From Streptomyces hiroshimensis (GTDB lineage: Bacteria > Actinomycetota > Actinomycetes > Streptomycetales > Streptomycetaceae): a stretch of 64,000 nucleotides of DNA. Below, in pieces: positions 1 through 7,367 of the stretch. The notes beneath the pieces were generated by a model. That model was not told the DNA's origin and did not search any database. It saw only the letters and a list, made by a program, of their open reading frames with translations. The number at the start of each line of letters is the position of its first letter. Within the stretch, counting starts at the first letter, position 1. The position numbers and the translations under genes were made by a program. The stretch is from positions 124,001 through 188,000 of the forward strand of contig NZ_BMUT01000006.1 in NCBI RefSeq assembly GCF_014650335.1, written 5' to 3'.

Positions 1-1118
1 GCGCGACCTTGCAGACCTTGCCGTCCTTCACCGAGGACCGCTTCCACGCCGTCCCCTGGGCGGTGGCCGCCGTCGTGGGCATCGCCTCGCTCGCCGCCGC
101 CGTCTGCCGGCCCTTCGCCGGGCGGGCCGTGGACGCCGGGCAGCCCCGCCGGACCGTCGTGCTGGGCGCCGCCTGCGGCGCGCTCGGCGGGCTCGGGCAC
201 CTGTGGTCGCCCAGCCTCCCCGTCCTGGTGCTGGCGCGGCTCCTGCTCGGGGCGGGAGAGGGCATCCTGTTCACCTCGGCCGTCTCCTGGGTCATGCGCG
301 GCAGCGCGGACGGCCGCAGGGCGCGGGTGGCCGGATGGTTCGGGCTGTCCATGTGGGGCGGCCTGTCGGCCGGGCCGGTCCTGGCCGGGCTGCTGCACGC
401 CTGGCACGGCGACTCCGCCGTCTGGGGCGCCGTCACGCTCCTGCCCCTCGTCGGAATGGCCCTGGCGATCTCCACGCGCAACCCGCCCCGGCAACCCGCC
501 GCCCCCGCCCGCGGAGCCCTCCTTCCCCGCGGCTCACGGCTCCCCGGCCTCGCCTACCTGCTCACCAGCTACGGGTACGGCGCGATCAGCACCGTCCTGC
601 TCCTGTACCTCCAGCACGCGCACATCGGCGGCGGCCAGGCCGCGCTCGCGGTCTTCGCCGTCGCCTTCCTGGTCGCCCGGGCCGTCGGCAGCCCCATGGT
701 CGACCGGCTCGGCGGCGTCCCGGCCTTCGTCGTGGCCGCGGTCGCCGAAGCCTGCGGACTGCTGATCCTCGGCTGCCGGGCCGACGTCGTCGGGGCCCTG
801 CTCGGCACGGCGGTCACGGGCGCGGGCGTCGCCCTGCTCTATCCGGCCATGATCGCCGTCATCGTCGGCCGCTCCCCGCAAGGGCAGCAGGGTGCGGCGG
901 TGGGCGTCATGATCTCCTTCTGGGACCTGGGGATCACGGTGTCCGGGTTCATCAGCGGGACGGTCGCGGGAGCGCTCGGCTACGGGTGGAGCTTCGTGCT
1001 CTCGGCCGGGCTGTCGGTGGCCGGGGCGGCGATCACGGTGTGCTTCCTGCGGGCGGGGCGGCGCACGCCGGAGCGCCCGGCGCCCGCGCGGGACGCCGAA
1101 CCGACCGCGCCGAGGTGA
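1..1118 (+). CDS. MFS transporter (5' end outside window)
   Basis: About 370 residues are visible and the reading frame is open to the left window edge, so the N-terminus lies outside; the first in-frame TTG at 9 is not a credible start. The protein alternates hydrophobic helices with short Arg-rich loops, as in 12-helix major facilitator proteins of about 400 residues, so perhaps 20-40 residues are missing. The loop with RPFAGRAVD after an early helix resembles the conserved cytoplasmic loop between helices 2 and 3. The tail is Arg/Pro-rich and hydrophilic. It is probably an inner-membrane drug or metabolite exporter; the substrate cannot be read from sequence. It converges on the ABC ATPase gene across a tandem-repeat spacer. 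Confidence 0.8.
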   Translation, partial: ATLQTLPSFTEDRFHAVPWAVAAVVGIASLAAAVCRPFAGRAVDAGQPRRTVVLGAACGALGGLGHLWSPSLPVLVLARLLLGAGEGILFTSAVSWVMRGSADGRRARVAGWFGLSMWGGLSAGPVLAGLLHAWHGDSAVWGAVTLLPLVGMALAISTRNPPRQPAAPARGALLPRGSRLPGLAYLLTSYGYGAISTVLLLYLQHAHIGGGQAALAVFAVAFLVARAVGSPMVDRLGGVPAFVVAAVAEACGLLILGCRADVVGALLGTAVTGAGVALLYPAMIAVIVGRSPQGQQGAAVGVMISFWDLGITVSGFISGTVAGALGYGWSFVLSAGLSVAGAAITVCFLRAGRRTPERPAPARDAEPTAPR

Positions 1119-1163
1119 CGCCGGGCGAGTGTCGGTGACGGCGGCGGCATCGGCTCCCGGTCA

Positions 1164-1316
1164 TTGGGCGCGCCAACGGTGACCGTTGGGTGCACCGACA
1201 GCGACCGTTGGGCGCACCAATGGCGGCCGTTGGTCGTACCCACGGCGATCGTTGGCTGCACCCACGACGGCCTTGGCCGCACCAACGGCGATCGTCGGCC
1301 GCACCCACGGCGGCCG
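1164..1316. repeat. 7 x 22-bp degenerate tandem repeat
   Basis: Seven head-to-tail units begin at 1164, 1186, 1208, 1230, 1252, 1273 and 1295. All are 22 bp except the fifth, which is 21 bp. The approximate consensus is TTGGGCGCACCMACGGCG followed by AYCG. The array fills the gap between two convergent genes, starting 45 bp after the MFS stop and ending just before the stop of the ABC ATPase. Since 22 is not a multiple of three, a reading frame through it would cycle through all three phases, so it is unlikely to be coding. Function is unknown. Confidence 0.85.
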
Positions 1317-1320
1317 CCGG

Positions 1321-2133
1321 TCAGCCCCTCGCCGACGTGGCCAGCCACCGGTGCCCCTGCCGGACCACGGTGATCGGCCGGCCGAAGCACCGCGTCAGCG
1401 CGGCGCTGTCGAGCACCTCGCCCACGGCACCGGCCGCCACGACGGCTCCGTCACGCAACAGCAGCGCGTGATCCACGGCAGGCGGCAGCTCCTCCACGTG
1501 ATGGGTGACGGTCACCGTCGCCAGGTGCGGCTGCCGCGCCGCCAGCGTGTGCAGAGCCTCCACCAGATCTTCCCGGGACGGCAGGTCCAGCGCGTTGAAC
1601 GGCTCGTCCAGCAGCAACAGCGACGGCTGCGTCATCAGCGCCCGCGCGATACGGATACGGGCCTTCTCGCCCTCCGAGCACACGCCCACCTCGCGGTCCG
1701 CCAGCCCCGCGCAGCCCAGCTCCTCCAGCAGCTCGTCCGCCCGCCTGCGGTCGGCGTCGTCGTACATCTTCCACAGGGGCTGCGCCGTGCCGCTCGCCCC
1801 GGTGAGGACGGCGGTGCGCGCGGTCAGCGACTCCGGCAGGCGGTGCCCGGATGCCACCGAACCCACCATGGCCCGCAGCTCGCGTACGTCGATCCGCCCC
1901 ACGCGACGGCCGAGCACGTCCACCGTGCCCTCCGTCGGGAAGCCGAGGCCGCTGGCCAGCCGCAGGGCCGAGGTCTTCCCCGCCCCGTTGGGGCCGAGCA
2001 CGGCCCAGTGCTCGCCCGCCCGTACGGTCCAGCTGACGTCGCGCAGCACGAGGTGCCCGGCGGGCGGCCTGCGCACGCTCACCCGGTCGAACCGCAGCAC
2101 AGCCGCCTCGGTGGCCTCCGACGTCACGCGCAT
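1321..2133 (-). CDS. ABC transporter ATP-binding protein (paralog 1)
   Basis: This is a 270-residue soluble ATPase with one nucleotide-binding domain. Walker A GPNGAGKT lies at residues 47-54, an atypical signature CSEGEKARI at 152-160 replaces LSGGQ, Walker B LLLLDEP is near 172-178, and the switch histidine is in VTHH near 209-212. The usual Q-loop glutamine is not obvious in the VGSVASGHR segment, unlike the second paralog. No permease gene is adjacent. It closely resembles the ATPase at 3072-3914, including a shared CFGRPI motif near the C-terminus, so the two arose by duplication around the phosphopantetheinyl transferase gene. The family resembles ModF/YlmA-like ATPases; the transported substrate, if any, is unknown. 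Confidence 0.85.
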   Translation of the reverse strand: MRVTSEATEAAVLRFDRVSVRRPPAGHLVLRDVSWTVRAGEHWAVLGPNGAGKTSALRLASGLGFPTEGTVDVLGRRVGRIDVRELRAMVGSVASGHRLPESLTARTAVLTGASGTAQPLWKMYDDADRRRADELLEELGCAGLADREVGVCSEGEKARIRIARALMTQPSLLLLDEPFNALDLPSREDLVEALHTLAARQPHLATVTVTHHVEELPPAVDHALLLRDGAVVAAGAVGEVLDSAALTRCFGRPITVVRQGHRWLATSARG

Positions 2134-2266
2134 CGCCCTCCTCCGTACGTCCTCCGTACGGCGAACACAGCCGCCGTGTCCCCGTTCCTATCCCATCGGC
2201 GGACGGCACCGTCTGCAACCGGCCATGCCGCTGCCGGCCACGTCACCGCCGGCCATGTCACTGCGA

Positions 2267-3058
2267 TCAGGCGCACCAGTCCCAGGCACGCACCCGCACC
2301 GGACGCCGCGGCACCGCGAACGCGGCGACGTGCTCAGGAGTGGGGTGGAAGGTCTCGACGTGCCACGCCGCCGCGCTCCCGCTCATGCTCCCGCTGCCGT
2401 CGCCCCGGCCGACCGACGCCTCGTTCCTGGCGGGATGCACCTCGACCGCGTCGAGCGGCGCGCTCAGGCCCACCCCCAGCGCCTTGAGGCAGCTCTCCTT
2501 GCACGTCCAGTGCCGCAGGAATGCCTCCGTGGCGAGGCGGGGCGACCGCCGGGCCGCACGGGAGATCCGTTCCGTTTCCCGGGGAGTGAAGAACCGCCGC
2601 GCCAGGGCGTCGTGCCGCCGGCAGGCGGCCCCGACGTGCTCGACGTGCTCGACATCGACCCCGACCGGGTGGCCGGACGTCACCGCGACCAGGGCGAGCC
2701 CGCGCGTGTGCGACACATTGAATTCGAGGGATTCGGCGGATTCGGCGGATTTGATGCATCCGATCCCGCCGAGGGACGGCTTGCCGTGCGCCCCGGTCGT
2801 GAACTCCAGCGTGCTCGGCGCGCGGCCGAGGTAGCGCCCCAGGATCGCCCGCACAGCGGCCCGTACGACGACGAACTCGGAGCGGCCGGACGGCGACAAC
2901 ATGCCCTGCGCAAGATCACGTTCGGCCGCGGACAGCGTCTCCCAGGGCAGAGGGACCCCGGACGCGGACGTCTCCAACCGCCAGAGCTGGACCTCCCCGC
3001 GGACGGTCCTGGGACGCGAAGGCCCCGGCCGCCACGCCGCAGCACGGTTCGACGCCAT
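2267..3058 (-). CDS. 4'-phosphopantetheinyl transferase (Sfp type)
   Basis: Members of this family move the phosphopantetheine arm of CoA onto acyl or peptidyl carrier proteins. The 263-residue product shows FNVSH (113-117), GVDVE (133-137, metal-binding Asp) and WTCKES (184-189, with the W-x-x-K-E signature), plus FFTPRE upstream of the last motif. That arrangement matches Sfp/EntD enzymes of about 220-260 residues. The ATG at 3058 was chosen because it begins 13 bp after the upstream ATPase gene ends; an in-frame ATG at 3094 would overlap that gene and cannot be excluded. Residues 103-111 hold a short SAE/S repeat from a duplicated GGATTCGGC unit. No synthase gene is in the window, so the carrier-protein substrate is unknown. 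Confidence 0.88.
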   Translation of the reverse strand: MASNRAAAWRPGPSRPRTVRGEVQLWRLETSASGVPLPWETLSAAERDLAQGMLSPSGRSEFVVVRAAVRAILGRYLGRAPSTLEFTTGAHGKPSLGGIGCIKSAESAESLEFNVSHTRGLALVAVTSGHPVGVDVEHVEHVGAACRRHDALARRFFTPRETERISRAARRSPRLATEAFLRHWTCKESCLKALGVGLSAPLDAVEVHPARNEASVGRGDGSGSMSGSAAAWHVETFHPTPEHVAAFAVPRRPVRVRAWDWCA

Positions 3059-3071
3059 GCCGCGGCACGCT

Positions 3072-3914
3072 CTACGGACGGACGGTACGCGCATGCCACC
3101 GCGCACCGTTACGGACCAGCTCGATCGGCCGCCCGAAGCACGCGGACAGCGATGCGCCGCCGAGCACGTCGGACACCCGCCCCTGCGCCAGCGGACGGCC
3201 GTCCCTGAGCAGCAGCACATGGCTCACGCTCGACGGCAGCTCCTCCAGGTGGTGGCTCACCGTGACCGTGGCCAGCTCCGGCCGGGACCGGGCCAGGTCC
3301 TCCAAGGAGTCCACCAGATCCTCCCGGGCGGGAAGGTCGAGGCCCGAGAACGGCTCGTCCAGCAGCAGCAACCGCGGTTCGGGCATCAGCGCGCGGGCGA
3401 TCCGGATACGGGCCTGCTCGCCTTGCGAACACTCTCCGAACCGGCGCTCCCGCAGGGCGTCGCAGCCGAACTCCTTCAGCAGGGCGCTCGCCCGCTCGCG
3501 CGTCGCGTCCCCGTAGCGGTCCCACAAGGGCTGGACCGTTCCCGTGGCCCCGGTCAGGACCACCGTGTGGGCGCTGCAGTGCGGCGGTACGCGCTGCGCC
3601 GGATTGACGTGCCCGACGTGGGCGCGCAGCTCTCTGACGTCGACCGTGCCCAGCCGGTGTCCCAGCAGGTCCACCGTCCCGGTGGTCGGGAACATCACCG
3701 CCCCGGCGAGCCGCAGCAGCGTCGTCTTCCCCGCGCCGTTGGGCCCGAGCAGCGCCCAGTGCTCACCGGCCCGTACGGTCCAGGACAGCGTGGCCAGTGG
3801 TTCGGCGCGGGCGGAGCGCCGGGAGACCGAGACATCGCGGAGGCGGAGGACCGTCCCGGCCTCGTCACCCCGCGCCGGACCGTCACCGGAACTATCGCAG
3901 TCACCCGTGGCCAC
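3072..3914 (-). CDS. ABC transporter ATP-binding protein (paralog 2)
   Basis: This 280-residue ATPase is the sister of the one at 1321-2133. Walker A GPNGAGKT is at 57-64, signature CSQGEQARI at 162-170 and Walker B LLLLDEP near 182-188. A glutamine in VNPAQR could serve as the Q-loop. It is probably the first gene of a run with the phosphopantetheinyl transferase 13 bp downstream. Translation starts at GTG 3914. The Shine-Dalgarno, start codon and first codons are almost identical, 30 of 31 bases, to those of the unrelated XRE gene at 11189. No membrane partner is encoded nearby. Confidence 0.85.
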   Translation of the reverse strand: MATGDCDSSGDGPARGDEAGTVLRLRDVSVSRRSARAEPLATLSWTVRAGEHWALLGPNGAGKTTLLRLAGAVMFPTTGTVDLLGHRLGTVDVRELRAHVGHVNPAQRVPPHCSAHTVVLTGATGTVQPLWDRYGDATRERASALLKEFGCDALRERRFGECSQGEQARIRIARALMPEPRLLLLDEPFSGLDLPAREDLVDSLEDLARSRPELATVTVSHHLEELPSSVSHVLLLRDGRPLAQGRVSDVLGGASLSACFGRPIELVRNGARWHARTVRP

Positions 3915-3987
3915 AGGTTAACTCCCTTGCTCTCCAAGACGGTTGAAGGGAAAACTCTCTGTCGAGGATATGAGGCCGCGCGCGATC

Positions 3988-4023
3988 AGGTCTACAGATC
4001 AGGTCTGCAGGTGAGGTCTGCAG
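3988..4023. repeat. Three 13-bp-spaced AGGTCTRCAG repeats
   Basis: AGGTCTACAG (3988-3997), AGGTCTGCAG (4001-4010) and AGGTCTGCAG (4014-4023) are spaced exactly 13 bp apart. They lie in the 113-bp gap upstream of the ATPase start at 3914 and just after the 3' end of the next gene upstream. Equal spacing suggests either a multimerised protein site or slippage; no known regulator motif was recognised. Confidence 0.6.
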
Positions 4024-4027
4024 AGGC

Positions 4028-4525
4028 CTACACGCGGGGGAAGCGCGCCTGCAGGTCCCAGATCGCCGGGTTGTCGGCGAGGCCCTCGTGCATGTCGCAC
4101 AGGTCCGCGATCAGGTCGTGCAGGAAGTCACGGGCCTCGCGGCGCAGGGCGCGGTGGTCGAAGGTGAGCGCGGGCTCGTCGGCCGGCATCCAGTCGGCGG
4201 AGACCTCCACCCAGCCGAAGCGGCGCTCGAAGAGCATGCAGTCGGTGGATTCGGTGAAGTCCAGCTCGGCGAACTGGGTGGTCGCCGAGCGCCGGCCCCG
4301 CGGGTCGCGGTCGATCTGCTCCATGATGTCGCACAGCGCCCACGCGAAGTCGAGCACCGGCACCCATCCCCAGGCTGTGGACAGCTCGCGGTCCTTCTTC
4401 ACGTCCGCGATGTAGACGTCTCCGCAGAAGAGATCATGCCGGAGGGCCCGCACGTCCGCGGTGCGGTAGTCCGTCTGCGGAGGGTCGGGGAAGCGGCGCG
4501 AGAGCGAGTAGCCGAGGTCGATCAC
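4028..4525 (-). CDS. Conserved Streptomyces hypothetical protein
   Basis: This 165-residue soluble protein starts at GTG 4525 (VIDLGYSLSRRF) and is rich in Asp, Trp and Phe. Similar short proteins with a DLGYSLSRRFPDPP-like opening and an LDFTES/DWMPADEP centre are, to my recollection, widespread in Streptomyces without assigned function. There is no signal peptide, membrane span or recognisable catalytic motif. The frame stays open upstream to 4627, but that part is Arg-rich, unlike the rest, and overlaps the terminator of the protease gene. Confidence 0.65.
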   Translation of the reverse strand: MIDLGYSLSRRFPDPPQTDYRTADVRALRHDLFCGDVYIADVKKDRELSTAWGWVPVLDFAWALCDIMEQIDRDPRGRRSATTQFAELDFTESTDCMLFERRFGWVEVSADWMPADEPALTFDHRALRREARDFLHDLIADLCDMHEGLADNPAIWDLQARFPRV

Positions 4526-4592
4526 GCTTCGATGGTGACACGGCGACGGGGCGGAAGCGTAAACGCGTACGAGCGGGCCGGGTGAACGCGTA

Positions 4593-4637
4593 CGAGTCCG
4601 GGGTGCCCCGCGTCGGCGGCGGGGCACCCCGGACTCG
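4593..4637 (-). terminator. Intrinsic terminator after M4 protease
   Basis: A perfect 18-bp stem (4593-4610 pairing with 4620-4637) encloses a 9-nt loop, 28 bp past the protease stop codon. It has no strong U-tract, which is normal for Streptomyces terminators. Confidence 0.85.
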
Positions 4638-4665
4638 TCCGAGGCTGATCGTTACTTCTTGATCG

Positions 4666-6285
4666 TTACTTCACGTTGATCGCGGTCCAGGCGTTGGCGA
4701 CCGCCTTGTACTCCGCGCTGGAGGAGCCGTAGAGGTCCGCGGTGGCCTTCAGGGTGCCGGTGCGGGCGGCCTTGTAGTTGGTGGTGGAGGTGAAGTACGT
4801 GGTCAGGGCCTTGTACCAGATCTTGGTGGCCTTGTCCCGGCCGATCCCGGCGACCTTGACGTTGTTGGCGGTCGGGCTGTCGTACGACACGCCGTTGATC
4901 GTCTTCGCGCCGCTGCCCTCGGACAGCAGGTAGAAGAAGTGGTTGGCCGGGCCCGAGGAGTAGTGGACGTCCAGGCGGCCGAGCGAGGAGGACCAGGAGT
5001 CCTTGGACTTGCCGTCCTTGCTGGGCTTGTCCATGTAGCGCAGCGGCGAGCCGTCGCCGCGGATGTTGATGGCCTCGCCGATCAGGTAGTCGCCCTTGTC
5101 GGTGCCGTTGTTGGCGTAGAACTCGGCGGCGGTGCCGAAGATGTCCGAGGTGGCCTCGTTGAGGCCGCCGGACTCGCCGCTGTAGTTCAGGCCGGCCGTG
5201 GCGGAGGTGACGCCGTGGCTCATCTCGTGCGCGGCCACGTCGAGCGAGGTCAGCGGGTTCTTGTTGCCCTCACCGTCGCCGTAGGTCATGCAGAAGCACT
5301 CGTCGTCCCAGAAGGCGTTGACGTAGTTGTCGCCGTAGTGGACGCGGGAGTACGCGGCGACGCCGTCGTTCTTGATGCCGGTGCGGCCGAGCACGTTCTT
5401 GTAGAAGTCCCAGGTCACGGCCGCGCCGTAGTGCGCGTCGACGGCGGCCTTCTGGTCGCCCTCGCCCCAGCTGTCGGTGGAGTTGGTGAAGAGGTCGCCG
5501 GTGCCGTCGGTGCCCTGCGCCAGGTTGTAGGTCTTGTGGCCGCCGCGCTCGCCGTCGACGAGCTGGTAGCCCGAGCCGCCCTTGGTGGTGGACAGCGGGA
5601 CGGTGCCGCTGTAGGTGCTGGTGCCCGAGCCGGTCTCGATGGCCTCGCGCTGGAAGAGCTTCTTGCCGGTGTTGGCGTCGGTGATCACGTGCAGCTTGCT
5701 GGGCGTGCCGTCCTTCTGGACGCCGGTGACCACGGTCTCGTAGGCCAGGACGGGCTTGCCGGAGGCCGCCCAGACGACCTTGCGCGGCGCCTGCTCGGCA
5801 CCGGCCTTGGCGGTCTTCTCCTCCGCGGCAGCGCTGAGGGCGCTCTTCTTCGCGGCGGCCGGGGCCTGGGCGGGGGTGGTGCTGGGCACGGATATCTCGG
5901 AGTCGGTCGCCTTGTCGACGCTGCGCGAGCCGCTCTTCGCCTCGTGCACGACGAGGTCGCCGCCGAGCACCGGCAGACCGTCGAAGGTGCGCTCGTAGCG
6001 GGTGTGGACCGTGCCGTTCGCGTCCTTGATCACGTCACGGACGACGAGCTTCTCCTTGCCGCCGAGGCCGAGCTTCGCGGCAGTGGAGGGGGCCGCGGAC
6101 TGCGCGTCCTTGATCGCTGCGACCCGCTGACCCGCGGACACCGCAAGGGCCTTGCCCTCGCTCGCCTTGTCGGCGGTGGCGCTCGCCGAGCCGGTCTGCA
6201 CGCCGACGACGACCATGGCGGCGGAGGCGACGAGGGCGGCGGCGCGAACGGTGTTCTTGCGGGAGGTGGAGGTGACGCTTCTCAA
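4666..6285 (-). CDS. Secreted M4-family zinc metalloprotease
   Basis: This is a 539-residue thermolysin-like neutral protease. A Sec signal peptide (Lys/Arg start, then an Ala/Val-rich core up to about residue 35) leads into a propeptide with FTP/PepSY-like segments and then the catalytic domain. HEMSH (353-357) carries two zinc ligands and the general base. Glu377 in GLNEATSD is the third zinc ligand, and His441 in DVHYSSG matches the transition-state histidine. The propeptide normally keeps the enzyme inactive until autocleavage outside the cell. There is no C-terminal extension. It is a single gene with a long 5' region and a strong terminator; expected role is extracellular protein degradation. 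Confidence 0.93.
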   Translation of the reverse strand: MRSVTSTSRKNTVRAAALVASAAMVVVGVQTGSASATADKASEGKALAVSAGQRVAAIKDAQSAAPSTAAKLGLGGKEKLVVRDVIKDANGTVHTRYERTFDGLPVLGGDLVVHEAKSGSRSVDKATDSEISVPSTTPAQAPAAAKKSALSAAAEEKTAKAGAEQAPRKVVWAASGKPVLAYETVVTGVQKDGTPSKLHVITDANTGKKLFQREAIETGSGTSTYSGTVPLSTTKGGSGYQLVDGERGGHKTYNLAQGTDGTGDLFTNSTDSWGEGDQKAAVDAHYGAAVTWDFYKNVLGRTGIKNDGVAAYSRVHYGDNYVNAFWDDECFCMTYGDGEGNKNPLTSLDVAAHEMSHGVTSATAGLNYSGESGGLNEATSDIFGTAAEFYANNGTDKGDYLIGEAINIRGDGSPLRYMDKPSKDGKSKDSWSSSLGRLDVHYSSGPANHFFYLLSEGSGAKTINGVSYDSPTANNVKVAGIGRDKATKIWYKALTTYFTSTTNYKAARTGTLKATADLYGSSSAEYKAVANAWTAINVK

Positions 6286-6686
6286 CTCTGTCTCCTATGT
6301 GCGGGCCGTGAAATCACGTCCCTGTGAGGGGGGTTCAGACAGCACGGGGTACGGCTGTCCGGTGGTGCAGGAGTGGTGCATGAGTGGATTGAGGAGAGCG
6401 TGCCATCCCCTGAGCGACATTGACAGGGGCGCAACAAGGATTTGATCTGTCGTTCTCCGAAACGCGGTTGTTTGGTTCCGCTATGCGGTGAACTGCACAA
6501 GGCTGGTCCGGACTTGAAGCCGGTCGCATCTCAGTGCGAGGACAGTGATTGCATGCGATCGGATGAGATTGCATGCAATCCGGCGGCGGCGCGGCCCCCG
6601 CCGGCTGCCGGGCGGGGTGAAGCGTTGGTTCCGCTATCGGTCCGGCGCCGCCAGGCTAGGGCCGGCGACATCAAGGCGGGGTGAAG
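6286..6686. other. Gene-free 401-bp region upstream of protease
   Basis: This separates the protease start from the 3' end of senR. I see no credible gene. It holds a 14-bp palindrome (6567-6580), a 10-bp direct repeat (6547-6556 and 6567-6576), a 13-bp direct repeat TTGGTTCCGCTAT (6472-6484 and 6625-6637) and GGCGGGGTGAAG at 6611-6622 and 6674-6685. It is relatively AT-rich between about 6430 and 6580, as expected of a promoter. Confidence 0.6.
6547..6580. promoter_or_regulatory. Palindromic operator candidate GATTGCATGCAATC
   Basis: GATTGCATGCAATC at 6567-6580 is a perfect 14-bp palindrome. Its left part GATTGCATGC occurs again exactly 20 bp upstream at 6547-6556, about two helical turns away on the same face. 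The pair sits about 265-340 bp upstream of the protease start. No known Streptomyces regulator was matched from memory. Confidence 0.45.
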
Positions 6687-7367
6687 TCACGGCAAAAGGC
6701 GCTGTTCTTTCGCCACGGCTACGGCCCCGGCCCGCGTGTCCACGCCCAACTTGTCGTAGATCCGCCCCAGATGAGTCTTCACCGTCGCCTCGCTGATGAA
6801 CAGAGCGCGTGCAATCTCCCGGTTGCCGAGCCCGCGGGCGAGCTGCCCCAGGATGTCCCGCTCGCGGTCGGTGAGCCCCGGCCGCCCCGAGCCGCGCATC
6901 CGCGCCATGACCCGGCCCGCGACGGGCGGCGACAGCGCCGTACGGCCTTCGGCGGCCGCCCGGATGGCCGAGAACAGCTCTTCCGGGCGCTCGGCCTTCA
7001 GCAGGTATCCCGTGGCGCCGGCGTCGATGGCTCGCGTGATGTCGGCGTCCGTGTCGTAGGTGGTGAGGACGAGGACGTACGGACCGTTGCGTTCCGGTTC
7101 TGCGGCTCCCGTCCGGGCCGCGGCATCCGCGACGATGCGGCGCGTGGCCTCGATCCCGTCCATGCCCGGACCCAGCTGAAGGTCCATCAGGACGACGTCC
7201 GGCCGCAGCCGGGCGGCCAGCGCGACCGCCTCCTCGCCGCCGCCCGCCTCGCCGACGACCTCGATGCCGGGCGCGCTGGACAGCAGGGCCAGCAGCCCGG
7301 CCCGGACGACGGCGTGGTCGTCGCAGAGGAGGATGCGGATGAGGCTGGTGGGACCCGTGCTGGTCAC
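6687..7367 (-). CDS. senR: NarL/LuxR response regulator (probable SenR)
   Basis: This 226-residue regulator has a receiver domain (about 10-130) with acidic pair Asp16/Asp17, phospho-acceptor Asp62 in VVLMDLQ and a conserved Lys in YLLKA. A LuxR-type helix-turn-helix follows (about 164-209, ISEATVKTHLGRIYDKLGV). The GTG start at 7367 overlaps the kinase stop by 4 bp (GTGA), so the two are translationally coupled. The SenR assignment rests on the adjacent kinase with about five membrane spans and the divergent secreted haem-binding-like gene, the arrangement known for the SenS-SenR/HbpS redox-sensing system of Streptomyces. Function as a response regulator is certain; the name is an inference. 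Confidence 0.75.
   Translation of the reverse strand: MTSTGPTSLIRILLCDDHAVVRAGLLALLSSAPGIEVVGEAGGGEEAVALAARLRPDVVLMDLQLGPGMDGIEATRRIVADAAARTGAAEPERNGPYVLVLTTYDTDADITRAIDAGATGYLLKAERPEELFSAIRAAAEGRTALSPPVAGRVMARMRGSGRPGLTDRERDILGQLARGLGNREIARALFISEATVKTHLGRIYDKLGVDTRAGAVAVAKEQRLLP

Noticed and set aside
1033..1308. Minus-strand frame running through the 22-bp repeats
   Set aside because: A 22-bp period rotates the codon phase every unit, giving Arg/Cys-rich sequence without family resemblance or start signals.
1164..1316. CRISPR array
   Set aside because: Units are contiguous with no unique spacers and no cas genes are present.
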